A DNA stretch of 64,000 nt from Anaerolineae bacterium (GCA_022826865.1 JAJDUC010000056.1:1-64000), one strand, 5' to 3'; numbered from the stretch's first letter, positions 25,236-34,558 are shown. The notes: a model not told the origin generated them from the sequence alone. Numbers and translations: made by a program.

Positions 25236-26631
25236 CGATTACATCATGGATTCGCGCCACCGCTTTGCGCGAATCCGCCAATGGAATCGCGATGGTCACG
25301 CTGCAATTTGACGCGCCGAGCGCCACAGCCTGAACCTCAACATCGCCCAGGCCTTGCAGCACTTCCGCCAGCAGCGCTGGCGCCCCGGCCAGATTGCTGC
25401 CGATGGCTGTTGCCAGCGCGACTGTCTCAATCTCCCAGGGCATCTTTTCCGGGTATTCGGCCATCTTGGCTTGCAGCGCGTTTTGCAGGCGGTCGACGCC
25501 GTCAATGCCAATGCTCGTCGGAATCACCAGACAAAGAAAGCTGCTGTTGGAAGATTGTGAAGCGATCATCACTTCGCTGCGCATGCCCAAAGTCTTGAAC
25601 AGGGTATTGCCGACCAAACGCGTGACACCGGCGAGGGAACCGCTGGCGCGCCGGCGCAAGGCAAGACCATGTATGGATGTGACCGCCTTCAGGCCGGGTT
25701 TGGCTTTGCGCCGCATGCCGGCGACAAGCGTACCCGTCTTGTCCGGCCGGTAAATGTTCTTGATGCGCAGGGGCAATTGCATCTCGGCCAAGGGGGCGAC
25801 CATGCGCGCGTGCAAGATTCGAGCGCCGAAATACGCCAGGTCCGCCGCTTCGTCATAGTCGAGATGCGGGATGGTGCGGGCAGACGACGCTTCCCGCGGG
25901 TCAGTCGACATCATGCCATCGACATCGGACCAGATCCAAAGTTCATCGGCGCCGAGCAGCGCGCTGACAATCGAAGCGGTGTAATCGGTTCCGCCGCGGC
26001 CCAGTGTTGTCGTTATGCCTTGCGCCGTCGCGCCGATAAACCCCGTCACCACCGGAATGATCTCTCGCTCCAATATGGGCAAAATGACATCGTTGACGCG
26101 CCGCGCCGTCTGGTCGAGGTCCGGATGGGCGTTGCCATGGACATCATCGGTGATGATGATCTCCGTTCCATCGACTGGCGCGCCGCGGACATCCTTTTGG
26201 CGCAGGAGCGTCGCGATGATCCGCACCGAAAGCCTCTCGCCGATGGCCACCACGGCATCGCTGTGGCTTGGAAGGATTTCCGCATCGAGATTGTTCGAGA
26301 TCAAAAGACAATGATCAAGCATTTCCGATAGAAGCTGATCGACATCGGCTTGCAGCGTTTTTCTCTCGGAGCGGCCGACTGCGAGTTCTTCGATCAGCGC
26401 GAGATGACGGGTGCGCAAGTTGGCGGCGATCCGGCGGTAGCCGCGCCGATTGGCGATTCGCGCCAATTGCGCCGCATCCAGCAGCGCATCGGTTACACCA
26501 TCCAGCGCAGAGACGACCAGGACCAAATTGTCCCAGTTTGTCGATTCAGCCACGACAATGCTGAGGACCTGTTCGAGGGCCATTGGCGTGCCCAGCGAGG
26601 CGCCGCCGAACTTCATCACAAGTGTGCTCAT
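25210..26631 (-). CDS. lysC: Aspartate kinase
   Basis: It phosphorylates aspartate, starting the Lys/Thr/Met branch. From the ATG at 26631 the protein has 473 residues and opens MSTLVMKFGGASLG. Motifs include VVVSALDGVTD-like LVLVVSALDGVT, GERLSVRI, GFIGATAQGITTTLGRGGTDYTASI and ELWIWSDVDGMMSTDPR. Two C-terminal ACT domains follow, from SIHGLAL and EVMIASQSSNSSFLCLV, the usual site of Lys/Thr feedback. A TTG at 26655 would add eight non-conserved residues. The gene is alone on this strand and convergent with glnA. Symbol assigned by function; thrA/ask naming would be equally valid. Confidence 0.93.
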   Translation of the reverse strand: MSTLVMKFGGASLGTPMALEQVLSIVVAESTNWDNLVLVVSALDGVTDALLDAAQLARIANRRGYRRIAANLRTRHLALIEELAVGRSERKTLQADVDQLLSEMLDHCLLISNNLDAEILPSHSDAVVAIGERLSVRIIATLLRQKDVRGAPVDGTEIIITDDVHGNAHPDLDQTARRVNDVILPILEREIIPVVTGFIGATAQGITTTLGRGGTDYTASIVSALLGADELWIWSDVDGMMSTDPREASSARTIPHLDYDEAADLAYFGARILHARMVAPLAEMQLPLRIKNIYRPDKTGTLVAGMRRKAKPGLKAVTSIHGLALRRRASGSLAGVTRLVGNTLFKTLGMRSEVMIASQSSNSSFLCLVIPTSIGIDGVDRLQNALQAKMAEYPEKMPWEIETVALATAIGSNLAGAPALLAEVLQGLGDVEVQAVALGASNCSVTIAIPLADSRKAVARIHDVIVKSGSDNA

Positions 26632-26837
26632 GAATGCCCCGAAAATCGCTCCCAACCTGCAGGGGAGGATGCGTTTCCTGCCGCGCGCCGATTCTGACGC
26701 TTCAAATCTAGTCTAACAGCGCTTTCGGGAAATTGACAAGCAAGCCGCGCAAATCCCGAGCCGGCCGTATTGCGTTTGATGCTGTTTTCGATTACAGTGT
26801 TAGGCGTTTGGTGAACCACAAATTGACGCAGTTAGTC

Positions 26838-26876
26838 CGCTCCTGGAGCGGGAGCGACTGTCCGAGTCCAGGAGCG
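26838..26876 (+). other. 10-bp inverted repeat upstream of the PSP1 gene
   Basis: CGCTCCTGGA (26838-26847) is a perfect inverted repeat of TCCAGGAGCG (26867-26876) with a 19-base G-rich loop, ending 16 bases before the ATG at 26893. It could be an mRNA hairpin near the ribosome site or a protein-binding palindrome. There is no T-tract, so it is not a terminator. Confidence 0.45.
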
Positions 26877-26892
26877 CGCGAGGCATAGCAAA

Positions 26893-28020
26893 ATGACATC
26901 AGCGCAGTTGGAACGCAATGATCTTGTCGCCGGTGTACGCTTCCAGAAAATCGGCAAGCTCTATCATTTTGACTATAGCGGCTACCCCGATCTCAAGAGC
27001 GGGGACTACGTCATCGTCGATACCCGGCGCGGGCGTCAAATGGGGCAGGTGATGGGCTTCACGTCCCCCGATGACAACCGCGATCTGCGGCGCATTCTGC
27101 GGCCGGCGACGCCGCGAGACTTGGTATTGCGGCAACATTGGCAGGCGCAGCAAGACGAAGCCTTGGACATTTGCCGCGAGGCGGCCGCCAACCTGCGGCG
27201 CCTGGCTGAAGTGAAGTTTGTCGCCTCCCAATACAATTATGACGGTTCCGTTGTGACCTTTCTTTTTAGCGCCGAGCAGAAGATCGACATGTCCGCGCTG
27301 CAGAAGCGCTTGCAGCGCAAATTTGAAGCGCGGGTTGAGATGCGTCAGATTGGCCCCCGTGATGTCGCCAAGTTGCTGGGCGGCTTCGGCGCCTGCGGCA
27401 TTGAGCGCTGCTGCAGCACCTTCCTCACCGATTTCAGTCCGATCTCGATCAAGATGGCCAAGGCCCAAGGCATCTCGCTGAACCCCTCGGAGATTACCGG
27501 CATGTGCGGGCGCTTGCGCTGCTGCCTGGTCTACGAATACGAACAGTACGTGGAAGCGCGGCAGAAGCTGCCGCGGCGCAACAAGCGCGTCGGCACGCCT
27601 TATGGCGAAGGGCGCGTGCTCGATCAGTATCCTTTGAAGGATGCCGTGCTGGTGGAAATCGGCGAAGGCTCGCGCAAGACGGTGGAGCGCGAGGATATCA
27701 TACCGCTTGAGGAGTTCCGCAAGCTGGCGGAAAAGGCGCAAGCTCCTTGCGATAAACATGGGGACGGCAGTTGCGATTGCGGCAAACCGGTAGGTCAGCG
27801 ACAAGCCGACCTGCTGCCGAAGCAGCCAAAAGCCGCCCGACAACCGCCTGAAGAGAAAGCGGCCGACGCCAGCCGTCCTGAGGAGGAGCGGCCACGCCGT
27901 TCGCGCAAGGGCATGGCCGAGGGCCCGCCCAGACCAAAACGCCGACGGCGCCGCCGTCGTGGCGGACGCCGCGCCAACCGCGCCGGCGACGCCAGCGCGG
28001 ACGATACCAGGAATCGCTGA
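26893..28020 (+). CDS. PSP1-domain protein, RicT (YaaT) homologue
   Basis: RicT proteins associate with Fe-S partners and affect RNase Y action in Bacillus. The 375-residue protein has a PSP1 domain to about 290. Its signature cysteines are GACGIERCC and MCGRLRCCLVYEYEQY, which match the cluster-binding cysteines of RicT. A further cysteine group, CDKHGDGSCDCGK, follows near 290-305. The C-terminal 70 residues form a highly basic, disordered tail with runs of arginine and lysine, a likely RNA- or DNA-contacting addition. No ricA or ricF partner is in the window. Confidence 0.88.
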   Translation: MTSAQLERNDLVAGVRFQKIGKLYHFDYSGYPDLKSGDYVIVDTRRGRQMGQVMGFTSPDDNRDLRRILRPATPRDLVLRQHWQAQQDEALDICREAAANLRRLAEVKFVASQYNYDGSVVTFLFSAEQKIDMSALQKRLQRKFEARVEMRQIGPRDVAKLLGGFGACGIERCCSTFLTDFSPISIKMAKAQGISLNPSEITGMCGRLRCCLVYEYEQYVEARQKLPRRNKRVGTPYGEGRVLDQYPLKDAVLVEIGEGSRKTVEREDIIPLEEFRKLAEKAQAPCDKHGDGSCDCGKPVGQRQADLLPKQPKAARQPPEEKAADASRPEEERPRRSRKGMAEGPPRPKRRRRRRRGGRRANRAGDASADDTRNR

Positions 28021-28024
28021 ATCT

Positions 28025-28756
28025 ATGTCGACAAGTGAAAACAATTCCGGGAGCGGCATCGGGCGCGTGATGGGTGTATTTGCCCATCCGGATGATCCAG
28101 AATTCTTTGCGGGCGCCACATTCGCGAAATGGGCGATGGATGGCGCGGAGATTTCATTTGTGATCGCGACCAGCGGCGACAAGGGCAGCGCCGATCCGGA
28201 TATGACGCATGAGCGGCTCGCGGCGATTCGCGAGGGTGAAGAGCGGGAAGCGGCGGCGGTTCTCGGCGTGAAGGATGTTGTCTTTTTACGTTACAAAGAT
28301 GGCGAGCTTTATCCAACGCTGGACCTGCGCCGAGATATTACGCGGATGATCCGCATGAAAAAGCCGGATGTGGTGGTCACGCTGGACCCAACCGTGTTCT
28401 ATCGCGCCGGCCGCGGCATCAACCACCCCGATCATCGCGCCATTGGCGCGGCCACTCTTGAAGCGATCTTCCCGACAGCGCGCGACCGGCTGAACTTCAT
28501 CGAACATGAACGCGACGAAGGGCTGGAAACGCACAAAGTCGAAAAGGTCTACATTGCCGGCGCCGCGGAGCCGAATCTGACGGTGGATGTGACCGACGCG
28601 GTTGAGACGCAGATTGCATCTCTACGCGCGCACAAGAGCCAGATCTCTGACATGGAGAAAATGGCCGATCGCATTCGCGAACGGTCCCTGGATCCCAATT
28701 CGCCTCCCGAATATCCGCGCCGCATTGAGCGATTCCACTTGATAAACATGAGGTAA
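28025..28756 (+). CDS. PIG-L / LmbE family zinc N-deacetylase
   Basis: These zinc enzymes remove N-acetyl groups from GlcNAc-type sugars or thiol cofactors. The 243-residue protein has the metal site AHPDDPEF (about 18-25), TSGDKGSAD and the second motif NHPDHRAIG. A longer open frame runs back to 27959 in the PSP1 gene, but family homology begins after the ATG at 28025. It is followed eight bases later by an M20D hydrolase, so the two may act on one acylated substrate. That pairing is suggestive only. BshB or MshB roles are possible, but no other bacillithiol or mycothiol gene is present. Confidence 0.88.
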   Translation: MSTSENNSGSGIGRVMGVFAHPDDPEFFAGATFAKWAMDGAEISFVIATSGDKGSADPDMTHERLAAIREGEEREAAAVLGVKDVVFLRYKDGELYPTLDLRRDITRMIRMKKPDVVVTLDPTVFYRAGRGINHPDHRAIGAATLEAIFPTARDRLNFIEHERDEGLETHKVEKVYIAGAAEPNLTVDVTDAVETQIASLRAHKSQISDMEKMADRIRERSLDPNSPPEYPRRIERFHLINMR

Positions 28757-28763
28757 GGCAGAG

Positions 28764-29945
28764 ATGTCAATTGACTTTATGGCGGAAGCCGAAGCGCTTC
28801 GAGACGAGCTGATAGAACGGCGTCGTGATTTCCACCGGCATCCGGAATTGGCTTTTGAAGAACATCGGACGGCGGGCATTGTCGCCGAGGCCCTCAATGA
28901 GCTTGGCCTTGAAGTGCAGACCGGCGTTGGCCGTACCGGCGTCATCGGCATCCTCGAGGGGGATTCGAGCGGACCAACCGTGTTATATCGCGCGGATATG
29001 GACGCCTTGCCCATTCAGGAAGAAAACAGCGCCGAATACGCCTCGCAGGCGGCGGGCAAGATGCACGCCTGCGGGCACGATGGGCATACCGCCATCGCGC
29101 TGGGCATCGCAAAACTGCTGTCAAGCCATCGCGCCGCCTTAAGCGGACGCGTCAAGTTTGTCTTCCAGCCGGCCGAGGAGGTGGGCGGGGGCGCCTCTTC
29201 CATGATTGCCGACGGCGCCCTGGAAGACCCGGCCCCGGACTTTTGCCTAGGCATTCACTTGTGGAATGATCTTGAAGTTGGCGCGGTCAGCGCCGTCTCC
29301 GGCCCGACGATGTCGGGCGCCGGCGTGTTTGAGATAACGGTAACGGGTAAAGGCGGGCACGGCGCGATGCCGCATCAAACCGCCGATCCCATCGTCTGCA
29401 GCGCGCAGCTTATTCTGGCCTTGCAGACGATCGTCAGCCGCAATGTGGATCCGCTGGATCTGGTGGTGATAACGGTCGGGAAGCTTGAAGGCGGCAGCGC
29501 CCGCAATATCATCCCGCAGACGGTGACCTTCAGCGGCTCCTTTCGCCTCTTCCGCGAGGAGACGCGGGAATTGGTCAAGGCGCGCATCCAGGAAGTCGCG
29601 CAGGGTGTGGCGAGCGCAATGGGCTGCCAAGCCGATGTGGATTTCGGCCTCGGCATCGGAGCTGTGATCAACGACGCGGAGGTGACGGCGCGCGCCAGGA
29701 ATGTGCTGGCTAATTTTGCCGATTCCGTAAGCCTGGTGGAAAAACCCTGGATGGCATCGGAAGATGTCGGCCTCTTGATGCAGCGCAACCCAAGCGCCTA
29801 CCTTCTGGTGGGTTCGGCGAACCGCGAACGGAAGCTGGATTATCCGCATCATCATCCGCGCTTCGACATTGATGAAGATGTCTTGCCGCTTTCGGTCGGC
29901 ATGATGTCGGCTGTGGTCGCCGACTACCTGCAAGGCAGCGCTTAG
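28764..29945 (+). CDS. M20D family amidohydrolase (aminoacylase / IAA-amino acid hydrolase type)
   Basis: M20D enzymes hydrolyse N-acyl amino acids and similar amides with two metal ions. The 393-residue protein shows DFHRHPELAFEEHRT, RADMDALPIQEE, the metal-binding MHACGHDGHTA, FQPAEEVGGGA and the C-terminal HHHPRFDIDED. A dimerisation insert lies between about 185 and 300 (GKGGHGAMPHQTADPI). Length is normal. It is packed between the PIG-L gene and an S51-like gene, all in the same direction. The physiological substrate is unknown. Confidence 0.92.
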   Translation: MSIDFMAEAEALRDELIERRRDFHRHPELAFEEHRTAGIVAEALNELGLEVQTGVGRTGVIGILEGDSSGPTVLYRADMDALPIQEENSAEYASQAAGKMHACGHDGHTAIALGIAKLLSSHRAALSGRVKFVFQPAEEVGGGASSMIADGALEDPAPDFCLGIHLWNDLEVGAVSAVSGPTMSGAGVFEITVTGKGGHGAMPHQTADPIVCSAQLILALQTIVSRNVDPLDLVVITVGKLEGGSARNIIPQTVTFSGSFRLFREETRELVKARIQEVAQGVASAMGCQADVDFGLGIGAVINDAEVTARARNVLANFADSVSLVEKPWMASEDVGLLMQRNPSAYLLVGSANRERKLDYPHHHPRFDIDEDVLPLSVGMMSAVVADYLQGSA

Positions 29946-30629
29946 ATGCCCGAGGGACTGCCTCTCAGTTGGGTCGAGTCAAGCGGCTGGATTGTGCTTT
30001 CCGGCAGCGTCGACCCGCGCAGCGAGAATCGCGCGCTGGCTTTGAGCCGGCAGTTCGTGGACGGTCCGATCGCTTACATCTCGTTTTCAGATGATATGGG
30101 CGACGCGCTGATGGACGACATGTTGGAATTGGGCGCGCCGGCCGGGTATCTGGTCGACTGGGACGAACGTGACAATAACGAAATATATGAACGACTAAGC
30201 CCGGCCGGCATGGTTGTCATCAGCGCGGACAGCGCTAGCGCAGGCCTGGGGCAGATCGTGTCGCACACCGTGGCGCATGCGCTGAAAGAGGCGCTTCGCC
30301 GCGGCGCTGTCATTTTGTTCGAAGGCGCCGCAGCCGCCGCAGCCGGCGAATACCGGCTGGCCGAAGATGGCGGCATCGCCTCCGGGCTCAAGCTTGTGGG
30401 CAACGCGCTCATCTTGCCGAGTGTCTGCAGCATCGCGGAAAGCGCGAGCGCATCGGCTGCGCGCGGCAAGCTGCCAGAGGCGATATTCATCGCCTTGGAA
30501 GCGGGTGGTGCGCTGACGCTCGGACCAGAACGTCACATAGAGACTTGGGGCGATGGACGCGTGACCATCGGCTTGGGCGATCCGCTGAATGCGCCACTTC
30601 TCGACGAGCGACATATAGCAGCGGAGTGA
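29946..30629 (+). CDS. Unassigned protein, weakly like peptidase S51 / cyanophycinase but without the Ser motif
   Basis: I do not firmly recognise this 227-residue protein. The strand-helix pattern resembles class I amidotransferase-like folds of the peptidase E/cyanophycinase group: WIVLSGSVDPRSENRALA, PIAYISFSDD and VVISADSASAG. The end, GGALTLGPERHIETWGDGRVTIG, also fits. Where S51 enzymes have their GxSAGA nucleophile elbow this protein has EGAAAAAAG (126-134), with no serine. It may therefore be a non-catalytic binding protein or belong to another family. No signal peptide is seen. It sits 7 bases ahead of purA and directly after the M20D gene. Confidence 0.6.
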   Translation: MPEGLPLSWVESSGWIVLSGSVDPRSENRALALSRQFVDGPIAYISFSDDMGDALMDDMLELGAPAGYLVDWDERDNNEIYERLSPAGMVVISADSASAGLGQIVSHTVAHALKEALRRGAVILFEGAAAAAAGEYRLAEDGGIASGLKLVGNALILPSVCSIAESASASAARGKLPEAIFIALEAGGALTLGPERHIETWGDGRVTIGLGDPLNAPLLDERHIAAE

Positions 30630-30636
30630 ATTTCCG

Positions 30637-31932
30637 ATGCCAATCACAATCATTATCGGCGCGCAATGGGGCGATGAGGGCAAAGGCCGCGTGGTCGATT
30701 GGCTGGCGGCTTCGGCCGATATCGTCGCGCGTTACGCCGGCGGCGACAACGCCGGGCACACCGTGGCGCTGGATGGGGAAGTCTACAAGCTGCACCTGGT
30801 GCCTTCTGGCATCTTGCACAGCGATGTGGTGTCGGTCATGGGCAATGGAATGGTGATCAACCCGGTCAATCTCGTTCGGGAGATTAAAGCCCTGCGCAAT
30901 CTCGGGCTTAGCATCACGCCGGAGCGTCTTGTGATCAGCGCGCGCGCGCATATCATAACGCCCGGGCATATCGCGCTCGACAAGGCCAAGGAAATGTCGC
31001 TTGGGGACGCCAAGATCGGAACGACCTTGCGGGGCATCGGTCCAGCTTATTTGGACAAGACCGGCCGCGCCGGCATCAGAACCGGCGACATGCTGCTTGA
31101 TGTTGAAGAATTCGCCGATCGCCTGGTGACCGGGATCGAGGCGACCAACACCGAGCTGGGACGGCAGGGCATAGGCACGCTTGACGCGCGCGAAGCGGCG
31201 GGAGAATATCTGGAAGCCGCCGCCTTTTTGAAGCCCTTCATAAAAGATGTTTCGATTTTCCTGGATCAGGCGCTGAAAGCCGGGAAGAATGTGGTCTGCG
31301 AAGGGGCGCAGGGCACGATGCTTGATGTCGACCATGGCAGCTATCCTTTTGTGACAAGCTCCTCGCCGACCGCCGGCGGCGCCCTGACGGGCTTGGGGGT
31401 GGGTCCTTTATTTGTTGAAAAGGTGCTGGGCGTGGCGAAGGCATTCAGCACACGCGTCGGCGGCGGGCCCATGCCAACTGAGTTGGACGGCGAATTGGCG
31501 CAGCGCCTGCGCGGCAGCGGCGCAAACTTCTGGGATGAATTTGGCACGACGACCGGACGTCCGCGGCGCTGCGGCTGGCTGGATGTGGCGATGCTGCGCT
31601 ACGCGGCCAGCGTGAACGGCTTGAGCGAAATCATGTTGACCAAGCTGGACATTCTCTCCGGCTTTGACGAGCTAAAGCTGGCCACCGCTTACGAGATCGA
31701 CGGCGTCCGGCATGAGTATCCGCCGGTGACCAACGAAGAGCTCGAAAGAGCCAAACCGGTTTACGAAAGCTTGCCGGGTTGGAGAGAAGAAATCAGCGGC
31801 TGTCGCCACTTCAGCGACTTGCCAAAAGCAGCGCAGGCTTATGTGTCGCGCGTATCGGAACTGTGCGACGTGCCCATCAACAGCGTGAGCGTCGGGCCCG
31901 AACGCGATCAATTGGTGCTGCGCGGCGCCTAG
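30637..31932 (+). CDS. purA: Adenylosuccinate synthetase
   Basis: PurA joins IMP and aspartate using GTP in AMP synthesis. The 431-residue protein has IIGAQWGDEGKGRVVDWLA with the catalytic Asp and P-loop, GGDNAGHTV with the catalytic His, and GTTLRGIGPAYLDKTGRAGIR. It also has CEGAQGTMLDVDHGSYPFVTSS and the GTP-site TKLDILSGFDELK. All usual blocks are present. It follows the S51-like gene by 7 bases. Confidence 0.97.
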   Translation: MPITIIIGAQWGDEGKGRVVDWLAASADIVARYAGGDNAGHTVALDGEVYKLHLVPSGILHSDVVSVMGNGMVINPVNLVREIKALRNLGLSITPERLVISARAHIITPGHIALDKAKEMSLGDAKIGTTLRGIGPAYLDKTGRAGIRTGDMLLDVEEFADRLVTGIEATNTELGRQGIGTLDAREAAGEYLEAAAFLKPFIKDVSIFLDQALKAGKNVVCEGAQGTMLDVDHGSYPFVTSSSPTAGGALTGLGVGPLFVEKVLGVAKAFSTRVGGGPMPTELDGELAQRLRGSGANFWDEFGTTTGRPRRCGWLDVAMLRYAASVNGLSEIMLTKLDILSGFDELKLATAYEIDGVRHEYPPVTNEELERAKPVYESLPGWREEISGCRHFSDLPKAAQAYVSRVSELCDVPINSVSVGPERDQLVLRGA

Positions 31933-32019
31933 AGCATCGCCGGGCGGCGTCCCATACTTGCGCTGCACGCCGAGGAAGTTTAGAATCGCTAGAAGTCTGA
32001 GGGTGTCTGGAGCATTGAA

Positions 32020-32292
32020 ATGAAAACCTTGAGTGCTGTTGCCCTGGTATTCATTATCTTGTTGGCGGGGGGCGCTATCACCTCAAACTTGCTTTCATCG
32101 GATCTGGCGATCCAACAGACGACCGACCCCAGCGGCGATTTCTTGACCGCCACGCCGGATCAAGCGGTCGCGTTCATTCTGGTCACCGGATTTATTCTCT
32201 TCAATGTCCTGGGCGCGGGCCTGACTCTGATGGTCCTGTTCTGGCTGCTCAACCGGCAGGTGACCGCCGTGCGCCAGGAGACAAGCGCTTGA
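32020..32292 (+). CDS. Small two-pass membrane protein
   Basis: The 90-residue protein has hydrophobic segments at about 5-27 (VALVFIILLAGGAITSNLL) and 49-75 (AVAFILVTGFILFNVLGAGL). A polar, threonine- and aspartate-rich loop lies between them and a short charged tail follows. I do not recognise a family. It is followed 35 bases downstream by a membrane-anchored cytochrome c, so it may be an accessory of an electron-transport complex. That is inference from position only. GAGCATTGAA precedes the ATG, so the ribosome site is poor. Confidence 0.65.
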   Translation: MKTLSAVALVFIILLAGGAITSNLLSSDLAIQQTTDPSGDFLTATPDQAVAFILVTGFILFNVLGAGLTLMVLFWLLNRQVTAVRQETSA

Positions 32293-32327
32293 AGCCCGGC
32301 CGGGGCATGCCGTCCCGCTGATCCTTC

Positions 32328-32798
32328 ATGACGGAAGCCGAAATTCAGAAGCGGCGGGCGCGGAAGCGCGTCCTGGCGGCAATCGTCGTTGCGGCGGCGC
32401 TGGCCTTTGTTCTCGTTCTGGCGGCTGCAATGCGCGCCGCGGCGCCAAGAGCGACTTCCGGAGCATTCGGCGCGGAGTTGACGGCCGCCTTGTCCAGCGC
32501 CGATGCCGACCTGGGCGCGGAACTGGCGCAAACCCACGAATGCGCCGCTTGTCACCTGGAAGGGGATGGGAGCAGTTCGCCGCTTTTCACCCGCATTGCG
32601 GACCTGGCGGCGCTTCGGAATCCGCCGCTCTCAGCTGAAGAATACCTGTATGAAGCGATTCTGTATCCCGGCGCGCATTTGGTCGATGGCTACAGCAACG
32701 CCATGCCCAACAATTACGGCGACCGCCTGTCACAGGCCGAAGTCGGTCACCTGATCGCTTACCTCCTGACATTTTCACAGGCGGCCGCGGATGCCTGA
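32328..32798 (+). CDS. Membrane-anchored c-type cytochrome
   Basis: The 156-residue protein has an N-terminal membrane anchor at about 15-36, then a single class I cytochrome c domain. Haem attachment is CAACH (72-76). The likely axial methionine is in YSNAMPNNYG, followed by LSQAEVGHLIAYLLTF, the usual closing helix. It would face the outside of the cytoplasmic membrane and carry electrons for a respiratory complex or oxidase. The only neighbour that could belong with it is the small membrane protein upstream. No oxidase subunit is in the window. Confidence 0.88.
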   Translation: MTEAEIQKRRARKRVLAAIVVAAALAFVLVLAAAMRAAAPRATSGAFGAELTAALSSADADLGAELAQTHECAACHLEGDGSSSPLFTRIADLAALRNPPLSAEEYLYEAILYPGAHLVDGYSNAMPNNYGDRLSQAEVGHLIAYLLTFSQAAADA

Positions 32799-32844
32799 TC
32801 TATTGGCAGGGATTCGCATTCGACTGGCTACGAGATGAAGCATA

Positions 32845-34551
32845 ATGAACTTTGACAGTTTCGCAATCGCAGCCCTGGTCGCTGAACTTTCAGAACGCAT
32901 AGTGGGCGGGCGCGTGCAAGACGTCATCGATACAGATGCGCTGGGCCTGGGCTTGGAGATCTACGCCGCGCGCAAACGCCGATATCTCTACCTGAGCGCC
33001 GACGCCCAGCATCCACGCGCCCTCCTGATCGACGGCAAGCTGCGCCGCGGCCTCAATAAGCCGTCACAGCTGGGCTTGTTATTCCGCCGCTACATTCAAG
33101 GCAGCCTGATTACAGCTGTGAGTCAACCGCCCTGGGAGCGGCTGCTGGAATTGGAAGTCGCTGGAAACTGGCGGATCATTGTCGAACTCATGCCGCGGCG
33201 CGCCAACGTGCTGCTTGTGCGCGACGGCGTCATTCTGGATTGCTTGAAACGAGTCGGCCCGGCCGAGAATCGCTATCGTCTGAGTTTGCCCAACCACGAT
33301 TACATTCCTCCGCCGCCGATCGTCGGGCGGATGGATCCTGCGGCGATAACTGTCGCCGATCTCGAACGCTTGCTGGCGAGCGCCGAAAATGACCGCTTGC
33401 AGATCAGGCAGCTTCTTCCGAGAAACATCCTCGGCATGAGTCCGCTGCTTGCGCGCGAGATCGTCTTTCGAGCGAGCGGCGATGCCACGACGACTGTGTT
33501 GGACAGCGACGCCGCCTCGCTCTACCAAGCCTTTGAAGAATTGATCGAGCCGCTTTTGCAGCGGCAATGGCAGCCGGGAATTGGATACGTTGACGGCGTC
33601 GCCCGCCGATTCAGCGTATATCCTCTGAGGCATCTCGATTGGCGCGCTTGTGAAACCTTGAGCGCGGCCGTCAGCGCTTGTTTCGGTTCCATGGCCGGGA
33701 TCGAAGCCTATGCCGAAGCGAAGAAGCCAGTTCAAGCTGCCATCGACGAAGCCCGGGCAAAGCTGAATGCGCGGCTGGTTTCCTTGCGAAAGGGCGCGCG
33801 TGACGATAGGGAATTGGAAGAACTCAGGCAGTCGGCCGAATTGATCCTCGCTTATCAATACGGAATCGCTGAAGGGCAGGGCGAATTGCGCGCGCAATAC
33901 GAACTGGACGGGCCTGAGCGCCTGATTCGGCTCAACCCCGATCGCAATCCTCTTGAGAACGCGCAAGCCTATTTCCGGCGCTACGACAAGGCGAAAGCGG
34001 CCAGGGCCAAGGTGCCGGCGCTGCTGCGGGAAACACAAACCGAGTTGGACTTTATCGAGCAATTAGAAACCGACCTCAAGGCAGCGCGCAACTGGCCGGA
34101 AATCGACGAAGTGATTCAGCTGCTGCAGGCCCGCGGGCATGGCGGGGACCAAGCGCTCAAACGCATAGGCGGCGGCCGGACCGGCCCCCTGCGAGTCGTC
34201 AGTCGCGATGGTTATGTGATTTGGATTGGACGCAACAGCCGCCAGAATGAACAGGTCACATTTAAGCGGGCGAAGCCCCGGGACATCTGGCTGCATGCCC
34301 GGGAAACGCCAGGCGCGCATGTGGTCATTCGCGATGATGGCAGGCGCATCAGCGAAGAGCTAATCGCCAAGGCGGCTGCGATTGCCGCTCACTTCAGCAA
34401 ACGTCGTGATGACGCGCGCGTGAACGTCGACTATACGCGCGTGAAGTACGTCAAAGCGATCAAGGGCGCCGGGCCCGGCATGGTCACATACCGCAACGAG
34501 CGAACCCTTGCCGTTCGACCGCGGGACGAATCCATTCTCAGGGCTGAGTAG
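32845..34551 (+). CDS. NFACT family protein (RqcH / FbpA homologue)
   Basis: RqcH binds obstructed 50S subunits carrying peptidyl-tRNA and adds alanine tails in ribosome rescue; some homologues act as fibronectin-binding proteins. The 568-residue protein has the NFACT-N domain (FDSFAIAALVAELSE, GRVQDVIDTD), paired HhH and a coiled-coil stretch at about 290-400. The C-terminal NFACT-R domain shows YVIWIGRNSRQNEQVTFKRA, DIWLHARETPGAHVVI and VKYVKAIKGAGPGMVTY. The N-terminal DR motif found in active RqcH is not obvious to me. It ends 7 bases before the convergent glycosyltransferase gene. Confidence 0.92.
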   Translation: MNFDSFAIAALVAELSERIVGGRVQDVIDTDALGLGLEIYAARKRRYLYLSADAQHPRALLIDGKLRRGLNKPSQLGLLFRRYIQGSLITAVSQPPWERLLELEVAGNWRIIVELMPRRANVLLVRDGVILDCLKRVGPAENRYRLSLPNHDYIPPPPIVGRMDPAAITVADLERLLASAENDRLQIRQLLPRNILGMSPLLAREIVFRASGDATTTVLDSDAASLYQAFEELIEPLLQRQWQPGIGYVDGVARRFSVYPLRHLDWRACETLSAAVSACFGSMAGIEAYAEAKKPVQAAIDEARAKLNARLVSLRKGARDDRELEELRQSAELILAYQYGIAEGQGELRAQYELDGPERLIRLNPDRNPLENAQAYFRRYDKAKAARAKVPALLRETQTELDFIEQLETDLKAARNWPEIDEVIQLLQARGHGGDQALKRIGGGRTGPLRVVSRDGYVIWIGRNSRQNEQVTFKRAKPRDIWLHARETPGAHVVIRDDGRRISEELIAKAAAIAAHFSKRRDDARVNVDYTRVKYVKAIKGAGPGMVTYRNERTLAVRPRDESILRAE

Positions 34552-34558
34552 ACGGCAG

